A stretch of 64,000 bases of DNA from Agapetus fuscipes (GCA_951799405.1 OX637359.1:3096201-3160200); one strand, 5' to 3'; shown: positions 20,192 to 31,303, numbered from the stretch's first letter. The notes: a model not told the origin generated them from the letters alone. Translations and numbers: made by a program.

Positions 20192-23100
20192 TCACTGATG
20201 GGTTTTTAAAGCATTCATATGATTTGTTTTATAGCTGTAAATGTTACAAGCAAAAAGATTCTCTCCAGTGTGTACCAACTGATGGGTTTGTAAATATCTC
20301 CTTTGATTTGCTTTATAGCTGCAGCTATTACAACCAAATGGCTTCTCCCCAGCGTGCTTCATTTTATGTCTTTTTAAATTCCCCATTTGATTTGTTTTAT
20401 AGCTGCAACTGTTACACGCAAATGGCTTCTCCCCAGTGTGCTTCATTTTATGTATTTTTAAGGTAGCCCTTTGATTTGTTTTATAGCTGCAGCTGTTACA
20501 CCCAAATGGCTTCTCCCCAGTGTGCTTCATTTTATGGGTTATTAAAGAACTCTTTACATTTGTTTTATAGCTGCAAATGGTACACACAAATGGCTTCTCC
20601 CCAGTGTGCTTCATTTTATGGGTTATTAAAGAACTCTTTACATTTGTTTTATAGCTGCAAATGGTACACGCAAATGGCTTCTCCCTAGTGTGCTTCATTT
20701 TATGTCTTTTTAAGGAAGTCCTTTGATTTGTTTTATAGCTGCAGCTGTTACACCAAAATGGCTTCTCCCCAGTGTGCTTCATTTTATGGGTTATTAAAGA
20801 ACTCTTTTCATTTGTTTTATAGCTGCAAATGGTACACGCAAATGGCTTCTCCCCAGTGTGCTTTATTTTATGTTTGTTTAAATTTCCCATTCGATTTGTT
20901 TTATAGCTGCAAACGTTACACACAAATCTTTTCTCCCCAGTGTGAGTCATGCCACATATTTTTGAAGATAACAAATAACTAATATTCCTTCTTGTCTGGG
21001 CTGGGACCCTTGACTTGGCTTTGAGTTGTACCAAGCCATCAGAAGTGGCCTCCATCGTGTTGCAGAACAACACTCGATGGATCCTCATTTGTTTTATTTG
21101 ACTGCATGTGTAGCTGCAGACAGGACACACATGGGGCTTAGTGGTAGGATTCTGCGCAGGAGCACCAACGCCTAAAATATAAAAAAAAACTTTTATTTAC
21201 ATTTAAAAAAATAAGAAATATATAAATAGAATGGCAAACTAAGCTTTTCTGAACTATTATACTGACTGAAGAGTTTGCCTGACTTATAGGTTGGTATGAG
21301 GCTGACCACCCATAGTGTAAAAAATGGTTCACTTTGCCAATGTCACTCCAGTTTTAGGGAAGGTCGGTAAGAGTTGCAGGGCTTATGTTCATTTGAGATT
21401 GGGTTTTTATATTGTAGGTCCACATGCGGCATGTGTGAGTGCAAAACTCTGTGTGCGAAAGGAACGAAGGAATAAGTCAAAAAAATCAAGGTTTGAATGT
21501 TCGCCTTTAGAGTGATTCTTTAGATATATATGTGGTAAAGAAAAATTATTTGAGCCAAAAAATAAAATAAACCTAAGATTTACATTGAAAAAGGACAAAT
21601 GACATGAAAAATTATCTCTAATATTTGTCAAATTCTTCAATTTTGTTTTCGATCTCATTTGCATTTTTGACTCATCTTGTTGTTCCTTCCGCACACAGAA
21701 TTATGCGTGTCTGTTTGTGGGAATGTATTTATTATAAATCTCAAATGATGCAATCTTTGCAACTTAGATTTAGATTTAGAAGAGGCTAACATATTGCATA
21801 ATAGTACACACACAGTGACACACCAATATACTTGTTATAGTAGAAATAACAATGAAGATAGAGTGAGAAACGAATGGGTTCTGAATGAATGCGGAGTAAA
21901 AGAAAGCGTGAAAGTGAAAGTTCAAAGAAGTGTGATGCGATGGTTTGGACATATTGAAAGGATGAATGAAGACCGACTGACAAAAAGAGTGTATAAAGGG
22001 AATGTAATAGGTCAGCGTGGAAGGAGAAGACCTAGAAAAGAATGGATTGATCAAATAAGTGAGATTGCGAATGAATGGAATTTACAGAGTGGAAACAAGA
22101 GAAGAGCATGCATGAAAAGAGTGATGAAATTAGATGAGATCAAAGAAGTTTGCAGGGACAGAGTCAAGTGGAGGCACTTGTGTGGAGGTACCGGCCACCC
22201 CTAGAGGAATGGCGGCAGGATACAAGACAAGACAAGACAAGTTATAACTAAAGGTTCCTATGCACCAGTGTGCACCTGTGCAGTTAATGGCATTTGTATT
22301 GATGTGGTTTTAAGATTATTTTACCTCACAAGCGCCTTTTGGACAAAAAAAAGGTCAAAATCTTATCGGTTACACCAAACCCATCCTGCGAAAACGCATT
22401 GTTTGCTTGGGCATAAACAACAAAAAATCATTGTAGAGCTATGGGAGTTAAAGCATTAGAAAGAGTGGAAAATTTCAAGTAGGATAGCATTCATAACTTA
22501 TTTTTAACCAAAATGTGGCTTATGCTCTACTGCCTTTTAATCATCCATAAAAAGTAGAACCTCTCTCAACGAGAACTTCTTTCTTTGCATAACAAACAAA
22601 AAAAAAAGTGAAAACATTGCTCCCTTAACGAGGGAAATTTCACATCACAAGCTTATGAAGTTGTGTCGTATTTCACAGCAAGAAGTTAAGAAGGAGAGTA
22701 TGGTAGTGGAGGAAGAGGAAGTAGCAGAGCAACAATCTTCAATCAATCAATAACAATCTTCTGGGGCAACAAGAGAAATGCTGACAGCATGGGAAACTAC
22801 AGGCTGAGACTGGAGCCAAATCAAGGATTAAAGAACCTATAAATAGAGTTAACACAGTGTTTGGAGAGCGTGCATTTGCAGTTGCTGGCCCTCTGGCCTG
22901 GAACCACCCGCCACATCATGTGAGAGAGCTAGAGGACCATGGAAAGTTCCGGAATGCACTGAAGACAAGCAAATTTCTGGCATCGTTTGCACCAGCGCCC
23001 TTGGAGTGAATACATCACGAAACGGCGCTATAAAGAAATCATCAACTCATCATCATCATAAAACTCTTTCATCGTAAATTCAATGATAACACAGTGTTAT

Positions 23101-25964
23101 ATGTAGTTTCACTAAAGTTTAAGGAATCTGCTAAAACTAATGTCTCTAGTCAGCTTTCTAGAAAAAAGAATTAATTGTTTGTCATTAATGAATTAAACAA
23201 TAAGCTAGGTGTGATTTCATACAGGTTGTTACGATCATTAACTATTTATAAGCATGTAGTTTTATTTAAATAAACGTTTTGAATACAATATTTTACATGG
23301 AACGCATGGTCGTGTTTTTCAGTGATTTATATGGGAAGATTTGTTTTGCTCACCAAGTGTTTCACATAATGAGTGAGACTCTGGAACAAATTCTGCTCGC
23401 TATGAGAGGTTCCACTGTATTTGTAACACTTGTATTGTATAATCTATATAATCTATAATCTAAGTTGCAAGGATATATTCATTTAAAGCTCTCAGATGTA
23501 AGCCCACAAACCAACAAGTGTAGTTCGCGCTTACAAATGCTGAATGTGTACTTACAAATAAAATCCAAACCTCAAATGAACATAAGCCCCACAACTTTTG
23601 CCGACCTTCCCTGAAACAGGGGTAACATTGGCAAAGTGAACCATTTTTTACAGTATGGGTGGTCAGCCTCATACCAACCTATAAGTCAAGGAATATGAAT
23701 AAAAAATTACATTTAAATATATAAAAGAACAAAACCTTACAAAGAAATCTATACAAAAAAAGTCAGAAATTTCCTATGCAAAAAATGTAGCAAATGAATA
23801 CACCAACATTAAAAATCACCATTGCAGATTAGCCGCCACTTCTTCCTGTCCTTGCACACTTATTTCATTTCATCCAGAGTCATAACCTTTTTCATGCAAG
23901 TCCTCCTTTTATTATGACTCTGGATATCCCATTCATTCGCTATTTCAGAAATTTGATCCATCCATACTTTTCTCGGTCTTCCTCTACCACGACATCCATC
24001 TATTTTAGCAACATATACTTTCTTCGTCAATCTTTCATCACTCATTCTCTCCATATGCCCGAACCATCTTAACATACTTCTTTTAATCTTCACTTTCACA
24101 CTTTCCCTTACACCACATTCTTCTCTTACAAAATCATTCCTCACTCTGTCACTTCGTTTTTTCCCAATCATACTTCTTAGATAGTCCATTTCTACTGTAT
24201 GGACTTTACTAATTTCCCTTTCACTCACCGTCCAGGCTTCACTTCCATACATCAAGGTTGGCACTAGTATACCACCGTGCACCGCCAATCTAACATTTTT
24301 TGAGAGATTCTGGTTCCTGGCGATGCTAGCGGTAGCACCCAGTACGCACCTGCCTTTCATTATTCTTCTTTCAAATTCACCGGTCATTCTTCCATCTTTT
24401 TCAAACTTACTTCCCAGGTATACAAACTCATTTACGACATCAACATTCATTCCATTAATTTTAAATTCATAATTCATACTTTCATCATCTCTTTCAAAAA
24501 TCAATACTTTCGTCTTACTTGCATTCAACTTCAAATGGTTACCTTTCAAAGCTTCATTCAATCTAGAGAGCATTGTTTGCAATTCTACTGCTGAATCAGA
24601 TACAAGAACTGCATCATCTGCATACAGTAGAACACTCACTTTGCTCTCTCCTATCATCAATCCACAATCATTAAGTCGAGCATCTCTGACACACTTGTCC
24701 ATGACTATGTTAAATAGCCATGGACTCATCACACATCCTTGCCTCACACCCTTATAAACTTCAAACCACTCACTATACTCACCATCAATACGGACACATG
24801 CCTTACTATTTTCATAGTTTGCATGCACCGCACCTAGGAGAGCCCCATTCACTCCGTATGCTTTCAAAACATCCCATAACATACCTCTGTCTACTGAGTC
24901 AAAAGCCTTTTCCAGATCTACAAAGGCCGTGAACAGCTTCCGCCTCACCGACAATTGTTTTTCAACAAGTTGTCGTAGAGTAAAAATCTGATCAACACAG
25001 CCTCTACCGGCCATAAAGCCGGACTGTACATCGGAAATCCTTTCACTAGTAGTCAGAATCACATTTTTTATAATCACCTTACAGAAGACTTTTCCTGGTA
25101 TACTGAGTAGACTGATTGGTCTGAAGTTGTAAAAATACAAAATGGCCCCAGCACATGAATTGACTTGAATCAGTATTTTATTTGAAGTAAGTACGTCTCT
25201 AACTCCCTCCACCAATCAGTTTAGTTTCATTTGCCCATGCCCGCATCAAAAATTAAGTTTCTTGAAGGTTAGTACAGGACCATGGATTTTTTCGTCAGCG
25301 AGCAAACGTTAGACGTGTATGAGACTCTCATCCTTGGCAAACATTAACAAAATATTTGTATGACTTTTTCCTAGCAAACCGGTGGCGTGATGACACAATT
25401 TTGTCAATGCAGATTAATGTGCGGATCCTCACTGACACATACAAATGTGACATTTGCCCGCTGAGAAGAAAACTCTGATGAGAAAAAATCTTTTCCAAAA
25501 TGGGACATGATTTTAAAGAATTGAATAAAACTTCAACACAATGTGACTGAAGGGAAATTTTATTCTAGATAAAAACATGACAGGAATCTATTTTTGTTTA
25601 AAAAGAAAGGATGAATTCTCAGTTTGTTATTTATTGAGAGCGCAAATGTAGAATAGTTGATTGTACCCACAAAACAACAACGTCTATATTATAATAGAGC
25701 GCGCGCCCAGTTACCTGAATGTCCCGCCACATTGATTCTGGCCACAAGTACGCGGCAGTCCTTCAACAAGCCAGAAGGTGGAGAGGCAGCGCACTCATTC
25801 TTTATCTTATCCAGTACAGAGTCCTCGGCTTCCCAGTCCCTCTCTCGAGCCAGTCTCTCTTGCTTCACATCGCTCTCTTCAATGTCTATTTGTTCGCACA
25901 AGTGCACTAGTTGCGGATCCGCTGACTCCGTCTCAGAATCCTGTTCTTGCTTAACAATATCCAT
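20192..25964 (-). CDS. C2H2 zinc-finger protein, two coding exons, truncated array
   Basis: Exon 1 is 25964-25715 (ATG at 25964; donor GTAACT), exon 2 is 21171-20192 (acceptor TATTTTAG); together 1230 nt, 409 aa. Exon 1 encodes an acidic N-terminus (MDIVKQEQDSETES, IDIEESDVKQE) typical of insect poly-finger proteins. Exon 2 begins GVGAPAQNPTTK and carries a degenerate first finger (CPVCSYTC...HRVLFC), about eight regular fingers with TGEKPF linkers and the repeated CSYKTN core, and a last one with Cys replaced by Tyr (CNIYSYKTN). TGA at 20192 stops the frame, while two more finger-like units continue to about 20060 and others lie at 18045-18189. Probable nuclear DNA-binding role. The 4.5-kb intron houses the RTE-like LINE. 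The finger loss may be tolerated or may mark decay. Confidence 0.8.
21278..21780 (+). repeat. LINE 3'-end unit split by a MITE
   Basis: 5' part 21278-21446 (CCTGACTTATAGG to TGAGTGCAAAA) and 3' part 21699-21780 (AATTATGCGTGTCTG to TTAGATTTAG). Removing 21449-21698 restores the consensus. Confidence 0.88.
21449..21698. mobile_element. 250-bp MITE nested in a LINE 3'-end copy
   Basis: Terminal inverted repeats CTGTGTGCGAAAGGAAC (left) and the complement of CTGTGTGCGGAAGGAAC (right), then AGTCAAAAA on both inner sides. The interior is AT-rich and non-coding. TSD too short to settle (AA likely). Confidence 0.82.
21794..22245 (+). pseudogene. RTE-like LINE C-terminus with (CAAGA)n tail
   Basis: Frame with ESVKVKVQRSVMRWFGHIER, RGRRRPRKEWIDQISEIANE and the end KWRHLCGGTGHP, followed by a short 3' UTR and CAAGA repeats at 22222-22242. 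5'-truncated, no catalytic part. Belongs with the copy at 39105-39502 rather than with the TTAGAT-tailed LINE. Confidence 0.8.
22245..22825. other. unannotated stretch
   Basis: No supportable gene. Short open frames lack family features. Confidence 0.4.
22826..23045 (+). pseudogene. non-LTR polymerase C-terminal fragment
   Basis: Frame reading VFGERAFAVAGPLAWNHPP, then FRNALKTSKFLASFAPAP and a stop, the usual GDRAFSVAAPxLWNxLP...LKTxLF tail of CR1/Jockey-type LINEs. Confidence 0.65.
23441..25215 (-). mobile_element. RTE-like LINE, 5'-truncated, with the dispersed unit as its 3' end
   Basis: The largest copy in the window: polymerase ORF 25215-23860, a 3' UTR of about 170 bp, then at 23692-23441 the same 250-bp unit dispersed elsewhere, ending in imperfect ATAGATT repeats. 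It lies in the intron of the C2H2 gene. The continuity shows that the abundant short unit is also this LINE's 3' end. Confidence 0.85.
23860..25215 (-). CDS. RTE-like reverse transcriptase, partial ORF
   Basis: 451-aa open frame on the minus strand. Reverse transcriptase blocks in order: RPISLLSIPGKVFCK, SGFMAGRGCVDQIF, AFVDLEKAFDSVDR (motif A Asp), GVRQGCVMSPWLFN, LLYADDAVLVSDS (YADD catalytic box), LKLNASKTKVLIF, FVYLGSKFEKDG, then a C-terminal RWFGHMERM and GRGRPRKVWMDQI. The endonuclease domain and N-terminus are missing, and the frame starts inside the polymerase without a credible ATG. It ends MTLDEMK-stop, where the copy at 63600 continues EVCKDRKKW, so a nonsense change has trimmed about 15 residues. 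Function: target-primed reverse transcription in intact relatives; this copy cannot act alone. Confidence 0.85.
   Translation of the reverse strand: MVEGVRDVLTSNKILIQVNSCAGAILYFYNFRPISLLSIPGKVFCKVIIKNVILTTSERISDVQSGFMAGRGCVDQIFTLRQLVEKQLSVRRKLFTAFVDLEKAFDSVDRGMLWDVLKAYGVNGALLGAVHANYENSKACVRIDGEYSEWFEVYKGVRQGCVMSPWLFNIVMDKCVRDARLNDCGLMIGESKVSVLLYADDAVLVSDSAVELQTMLSRLNEALKGNHLKLNASKTKVLIFERDDESMNYEFKINGMNVDVVNEFVYLGSKFEKDGRMTGEFERRIMKGRCVLGATASIARNQNLSKNVRLAVHGGILVPTLMYGSEAWTVSEREISKVHTVEMDYLRSMIGKKRSDRVRNDFVREECGVRESVKVKIKRSMLRWFGHMERMSDERLTKKVYVAKIDGCRGRGRPRKVWMDQISEIANEWDIQSHNKRRTCMKKVMTLDEMK
25220..25710. other. intron sequence upstream of the LINE
   Basis: AT-rich remainder of the C2H2 gene intron; nothing else recognised. 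Confidence 0.5.
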
Positions 25965-26326
25965 GGTAATCAACTAAACAACACTCACATACATTGACCA
26001 GCTAACAGTTAATGTGCAAATGCAAATATAAACCGCGATACATTCTACAACAGAATTCCTTCTTTTTCCTGCGGATTCCTACTTTTCAACTTTTTGAACA
26101 GAATTTTGTGACAGTGGTGTAGGGATGGGCCACAGATGAGCGTAATCTATCGATTATCAAAAGTATCGATACCTATGTTTTTTGTAATAATGTCTATATT
26201 TTCTTGGATATGAAAAATATTGGTATTTTTTTAAAGTATCAAAACCCACATTCTTTTACAAACATTTCCCCCCTTCGTATAATATGCTTGTTTTTGTAAT
26301 CAATTTTTGTACGAGCGCCTCAAGAC

Positions 26327-26871
26327 TAATGATGCCACGAATATTCGGCAACTATTCGGTATTCGGCCTATTCGGCCACTTTTTTGCTATTCGGTATTCG
26401 GCCGAATAGTGCGTACTATTCGGCCGAATACCGAATAGCAAATCATGTAAAAAAAGACACGTTATTTTACTCAAAAATTATGTATTTATTTCCTAATTAC
26501 AACATTTTAGTACTTAAAATTAATCAGTGGTAAGTTGTGATGGATAAAAACGAGTTTTTAGCATTTTCTGGTAGCAAACGATTGCGCTTTTCATCGTCTC
26601 ACTATAAACGCTACTTCCAGGCGAAGAAAGATAAACTTTTGCAAATTTCGAAAGGTTCGGGTATTGTTTTTCGTTTGCTGACCACCACTTGTAAGGATCG
26701 GCCTTCCGATCTAGGCGAACTGTTTTCAAATAAAAATCCAACTCGTTTGCCACAGCATTCTTCTCCGAAGCGCCGAATATTCGGCGGCCGAATATTCGGC
26801 GCTTCGGCCGACAGCGTTGCCGAATATTCGGTATTCGGTATTCGGCCAATTCACTATTCGTGGCATCTCTA
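26327..26871. mobile_element. 545-bp hAT derivative with 8-bp TSD
   Basis: Flanked by direct CTCAAGAC (26319-26326 and 26872-26879). Inverted ends are TAATGATGCCACGAATA on the left and the complement of TAGAGATGCCACGAATA on the right, and both subterminal regions are full of TATTCGG/CCGAATA palindromes. The interior retains the end of a hAT transposase. Size, TSD and domain agree on a non-autonomous hAT element. Confidence 0.9.
26522..26790 (-). pseudogene. hAT dimerisation-domain remnant
   Basis: The minus strand reads VANELDFYLKTVRLDRKADP, then WWSANEKQYPNLSKFAKVYL and SSPGSSVYSE, the standard Dimer_Tnp_hAT pattern (EL..YL, DP..WW, LS.LA..YL, P.SSV.SE). It lacks the BED finger and catalytic residues; the rest was lost in the internal deletion. 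Confidence 0.82.
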
Positions 26872-26910
26872 CTCAAGACAGTGTCACTGATGGCTGCGAA
26901 ACAGAAATTA

Positions 26911-27162
26911 AATCTAAGCTGCAAAGATATAGGTATATCATTTCAGATTCATATTAAGCGTATTCTCACAAGAAGACACGCATAATTTCGCGCTCACACA
27001 TGCCGCATGTGGACCTACAATATAAAAAAAAAACAATCTCAAATGAACATAAGCCCTGCAACTCTTGTTGCCGACCTTCCCTGAAACAGGGGTGACATTG
27101 ACAAAGTGTACCATTTTTACAGTATGGGTGGTCAACCTCATACCAACCTATCAGTCAAGGAA
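26911..27162 (-). repeat. LINE 3'-end unit, full-length copy
   Basis: Antisense, TAAATCTAAGC tail to ACCTATCAGTCAAGG; lies 30 bp from the hAT derivative. Confidence 0.88.
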
Positions 27163-27377
27163 ACTGCGGACAAGAAAGCAATTTGTGGCTCTTTGCAACA
27201 TTGAAACTGGGTAAATTGTCATTTTTGGCTTTTCCGACCCCTGCCCTAGCATATCGGCCTTGTGACGTCACTTATTTTCAATACAAATTTCTATATGGTT
27301 TTCCTTCAATTACTATTTATTACACTTGTAAAACATAGTTCATTATTAGAGTTACCTAACTTAATAGTCCTGTATGT

Positions 27378-27485
27378 TGCTCCCATAGTGTAAAAAATGG
27401 TTGACTTTTCAAATGTCACTCCTGTTCCTCCAAAGATCGGCAAGAGTTGCAGGGCGCAAGTAAGTTCATTTGAGATTTGTGTTTT
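27378..27485 (+). repeat. LINE 3'-end unit, partial
   Basis: CCCATAGTGTAAAAAATGG through GCAAGAGTTGCAGGGC, cut on both sides. Confidence 0.65.
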
Positions 27486-27654
27486 GAGAGATGGGGGTTG
27501 TATGGAGATTCACGTTAGGTGGTGGTTGAGCCATGGATTATCTGTGACTTAGGAGGTTATTTTGTGGAAATACAAACAAATATTACATTGCAAGATTAAA
27601 TCTTTAATATACACAATATCAATTACTTATCTTTGTCATCATTAGAATGGTACC

Positions 27655-27885
27655 TTAATCTTAGTTGCAAACATGGCAAACACATGGCTTATATTTAATG
27701 TACCCCAACAGGCACACACATGTAAGCTCGCGCTCACACATGCTGCATGTGTACTTACAAAAAAAACCTCACATGAATATATATCTGGCAACTCCTGCTA
27801 CCCTTTCCTGAAACTGGGATGGCAAAAGTGAAACATGTTTTTACAGCATGAGGGGTGAGCCTCATACCAACCTATTTGTGTAGGA
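27655..27885 (-). repeat. LINE 3'-end unit, diverged
   Basis: Antisense copy with a shortened middle; ends CCTCATACCAACCTATTTG. Confidence 0.75.
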
Positions 27886-27914
27886 ACATAATTTTTTTGG
27901 AAAGTGAACGCGAA

Positions 27915-28402
27915 CGCAACTAAGCTACACATATTGTGTAACTTCTTGCCTGCCTTATCCCCGAAGGGGGCGCATGTGGCGTTTCAGGACCTATTTATTT
28001 TTATGGGTAAGAGGGCCTCACACCAACCACTTTCAGTTGAAGTGGGGGTTTCCTAGCTCCCGGGGGGACTGGTTCTCATTTCTTGTGAAGGCTGAGTAAA
28101 CCTTGAGATCGAACCTTTGCTCTCGGCATTGAATGCAAGCATTCTACCAATTGAGCTATCAACCTTTTTTACAAGCTTGGTCGTCGTCGCTACAAAGCGC
28201 CAATTCTCAAGTAAGACCCAGTTGCTGTAAGGCTGGATGGACTTTTTGATCACCAGTCATTGGTAAATCCTTATGAATTTTTCAACCCAGCCAAGTGCAA
28301 GTTTGAAAATATAAATGATATTTTTTTGTGCTCCGCCGGGATTCAAACCCACAACCTTCCATTCAGAGTACAAAGTGTTATCACTTAACTACGGACCGGT
28401 CG
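27915..28402 (-). mobile_element. dimeric SINE: SINE-B plus SINE-B'
   Basis: On the minus strand SINE-B (28402 to about 28168, head ACCGGTCCGTAG) runs straight into SINE-B' (28167-27915) through GACCAAGCTTGTAAAAAAGG, where the second tRNA-like head GATAGCTCAATTGGTAGAAT begins. Same order and junction as at 60957-61432 and 61960-62412. Confidence 0.85.
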
Positions 28403-28454
28403 TGTGTGAAAGTGAAATAATTGAAAAACTTAAAATCAAATTAAAATTAAAGTA

Positions 28455-28885
28455 AGGTAAATTGCAAGCTTCATTGTAATGCTATAGAGCGTATCCAAAA
28501 AAGATTTTTAAGATTTGTAAATTTTAAATTAAATATTCGTTTTGATGACTTGAACTAAAGTTTTTTGTTAAATTTTTTGAATCTTGAAACTTTGGAAAAT
28601 CGCAGAATATTTCATGATTTTTTTTTTTGTATAAAGTTGTTAATTCATTGGTGGACAGCCCTGAATTATTGAATATCATACACACACCGAGTCGAACAAG
28701 AAGTCGAAATATATTCCACTGCGACGTTGCAACAAAAACATTTACTTACATTTACTATGATGTATCGGCTTCATCGACTCGGTAATGATTATCTAACTAA
28801 TGATGATATAGATATTTTTGGTATGTCCATCGGAATTTATAGAAATTCATTAAAATCTATTTTATCATGTAATTCTTCTTGATTT
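28455..28885 (+). pseudogene. Jockey/CR1-type polymerase C-terminal fragment
   Basis: Interrupted frames read RIQKRFLRFVNFKLN, then LNLETLENRRIFHDFF, then VDSPELLNIIHTHR and DDIDIFGMSIGIYR. This is the RIQ...FLRF...L..R R...D....YK end of arthropod non-LTR polymerases. Stops and frame shifts throughout. Confidence 0.6.
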
Positions 28886-29464
28886 ATGTTTTATTTCTCT
28901 TTTCTTACTGATCACTTATTTTTTATACATTTATTTTTAATCTTTTTATATTCATAATATGAATCTTGTAATAATCATAATATTTAAACATCAAATTTGT
29001 AAGCAACAAACTTCTGTACTACTTCTGTTAATCTTAAAATGTAAAGGGCTTCAGCCGTTTACTATAAATAAAAAAAATAAAAACTTGCCCCTTGTACAAG
29101 CGATAGGCCCATCTTTTCGGTTTTCTGAGCCTTTCTTTTTTTTCTGTTCTCAGCTCTGTTTTCTGTCCTCAGCTAGAAGGTGGTGCCAGTGTGAAGTCAT
29201 GTTTAAATTAATGCTTAGAACAATATTTGTTTCCATTTTGTCTCCCATTTGCTGTCGCAGTTGACTATATTATTTTCTCATTCGACATGTCGCTCATACC
29301 AAATAAGTTCAGATACGCTCAGAGGCATTCAGTGGTTCCTCAAATGCTCCAAAAAGATGTCAAAAAATGAAAACAAACTGGTATAGTTACTTTATTGTAT
29401 TGGTATAGTACATTTTCAGACGTAGTGTATTTGTATTTTTTTTAGTTGAGAAACCTACCGGTAA

Positions 29465-30068
29465 AACAATTCAAGGTAAGTATAACAGCCATCTCTGGTC
29501 CAGTATACCAAAGAGGCTGTGTGACCAACTTGATTCTGTGCAAAGAAGAGCGGTGAAGCTGATTGATGATCCCATTCTCACAGCCAACCTACACCCTCTT
29601 GAGCACAGAAGGAAAGTTGGAATGATCATTCTCTTCTAAAGGTACTACAATGGCATCTGCTCTGATGAAATATCCTCACTTATACCCCCTCCTCTCGTCA
29701 CAACAAGGGCAACTCGTAGAATGGCTCACATTCAACCATTTGCAGTCTATATCAAAACTATGAGAACTTGGCGTTTTCACGACTCATTCCTTTGCCAAAC
29801 TGCCCGCTTATGGAATGTGTTACCGGTATCTGTGTTTCCATCCCAATTTAACCTTGCCCTTTTCAAATCCAACATGAATCGCCATTTCCTCTCAGTGTCT
29901 CAAAACAAAGCCACGCCACACACACCACAGCACTGCGCAGCTAACGGCCCTGCATCCGGACATGGACAACTGCCACATCACCAACACCTCTGCGGCACTA
30001 TAACAAGTGTCAAAGACCCAGTCTCTCGAATCTAGGGAGTCTCCCGCATAGGCTTTCTTAAAAAAAAA
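29465..30068 (+). pseudogene. non-LTR LINE 3' end with poly(A)
   Basis: Frames read WSSIPKRLCDQLDSVQRRAV, LEHRRKVGMIILF (stop) RYYNGICSDEISSLIP, then FHDSFLCQTARLWNVLP and LFKSNMNRHF, an LRNA-dependent polymerase C-terminus of CR1/Jockey type. A GGCTTTCTT(A)n tail ends at 30068, and a similar 3' end recurs at 32945-33020. Confidence 0.75.
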
Positions 30069-30244
30069 AATATACTTTATTTGGCGAATGAATAATCTTC
30101 TTTTGATGTTGGTTTAATTTAGTCTTTATACAGACATGAAATGGATTCTGGAAACCATGCACTAAGCTGGCATGGGTGGAATCTAATGAATAACACTGAT
30201 TAATTCTTACAAACATGGAATATCCCTGTTGTGTACCTACAGCA

Positions 30245-30392
30245 AGGGTCTAAAACTATTTTACCCAAGGGCCCGTTGGTGTGAGGCCGGCCTCCTTACC
30301 TGTAAAAATAAATAGGTCCCGAAGCGCCACATGCGACCCCTTCGGGGAAACGCAGGCAAGGAGTTACACTATATGTGTAGCTTAGTTGCGTT
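30245..30392 (+). repeat. SINE-B' 3' half
   Basis: CGTTGGTGTGAGGCCGGCC through GTAGCTTAGTTGCGTT, lacking the tRNA head. Confidence 0.8.
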
Positions 30393-30399
30393 TTGCCCT

Positions 30400-31300
30400 T
30401 TTGAAATTTTGAGGTGGTATGGCGGGCCAACAGGGTCTGGGTGACTTGTCCCCAAGGGTGGAAAATTTTGTAAATTTGACACTTGGAAACAGTGTTTATA
30501 AGCATTTCCGGTCCACTTTTACAAGTTAATTCATTTTATCGTGGTCCACGTGGCCAATCTTTCCCTTCGCAATATCTACAAACAAGTTTTTTTTTTGGTC
30601 GGACCAAAGAGTTTGGAGATCCCTGGATCCGCGGTTGGAACTGGACGTCCCAAACGCGGCAACAGATCTCGGAAAGCAACTCAAGCATTCTTGGCATTAC
30701 TGAATTGTCTTCTCTGCGCGAATCATTGTGTGCATGCATTGCAATTATTATTGTTGGTGAATTTGTCTATTTTGAAACAAAAAACGGCATTATTATGAGT
30801 AATTATTGGGTTGTTGAAACACAAGATAGAATAGATAGGAGAAAGCAAGAAAACATAGAATTGTACATGATTGTAAAGTACCTACTCTATGGTGTTTGAC
30901 AGCTGTGGGCGACAAGTCCGGTTTACAGGTAAGTGGCACATAGTATGTTATAATGACATAAGCTTGTTTTGCTTCCAACAATATAATAACTCAATGTTGA
31001 ACCCCTTTGTGAAGTTTAGATATTTACATTATGGTCTTAAGACTGGACCATCTATAACCCGTTTCATCATCATATACTCTCTTCTGAACGAGCAGGATCT
31101 TAACAAAAGTAACTCAGTAACATTTCGATACTTACTTTTGGACTGATGGGGATCACAAATAAAGGTTCTTGTTTTGTTGTGTCGTTGCTTTGAACTCCTG
31201 GGGACGGCCCTCCTCAAGTTGAAAAAATATATGATGAGCAGTGGGTCCTTCTGACACATATATCACATAGGAACAAAGAAGAATTGAGCATACTTCCACC
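30400..31300. other. unannotated stretch
   Basis: Overlapping short frames on both strands, none with family features, splice logic or composition of a real gene. Confidence 0.45.
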
Positions 31301-31303
31301 ATA

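Noticed and set aside
20224..20982. Plus-strand frames rich in FYSC and QMASPQ repeats
   Set aside because: Antisense shadows of the CSYKT and TGEKPF finger repeats.
30483..30899. 138-aa frame
   Set aside because: Overlaps frames of similar length on both strands, no domain or coding-like composition.
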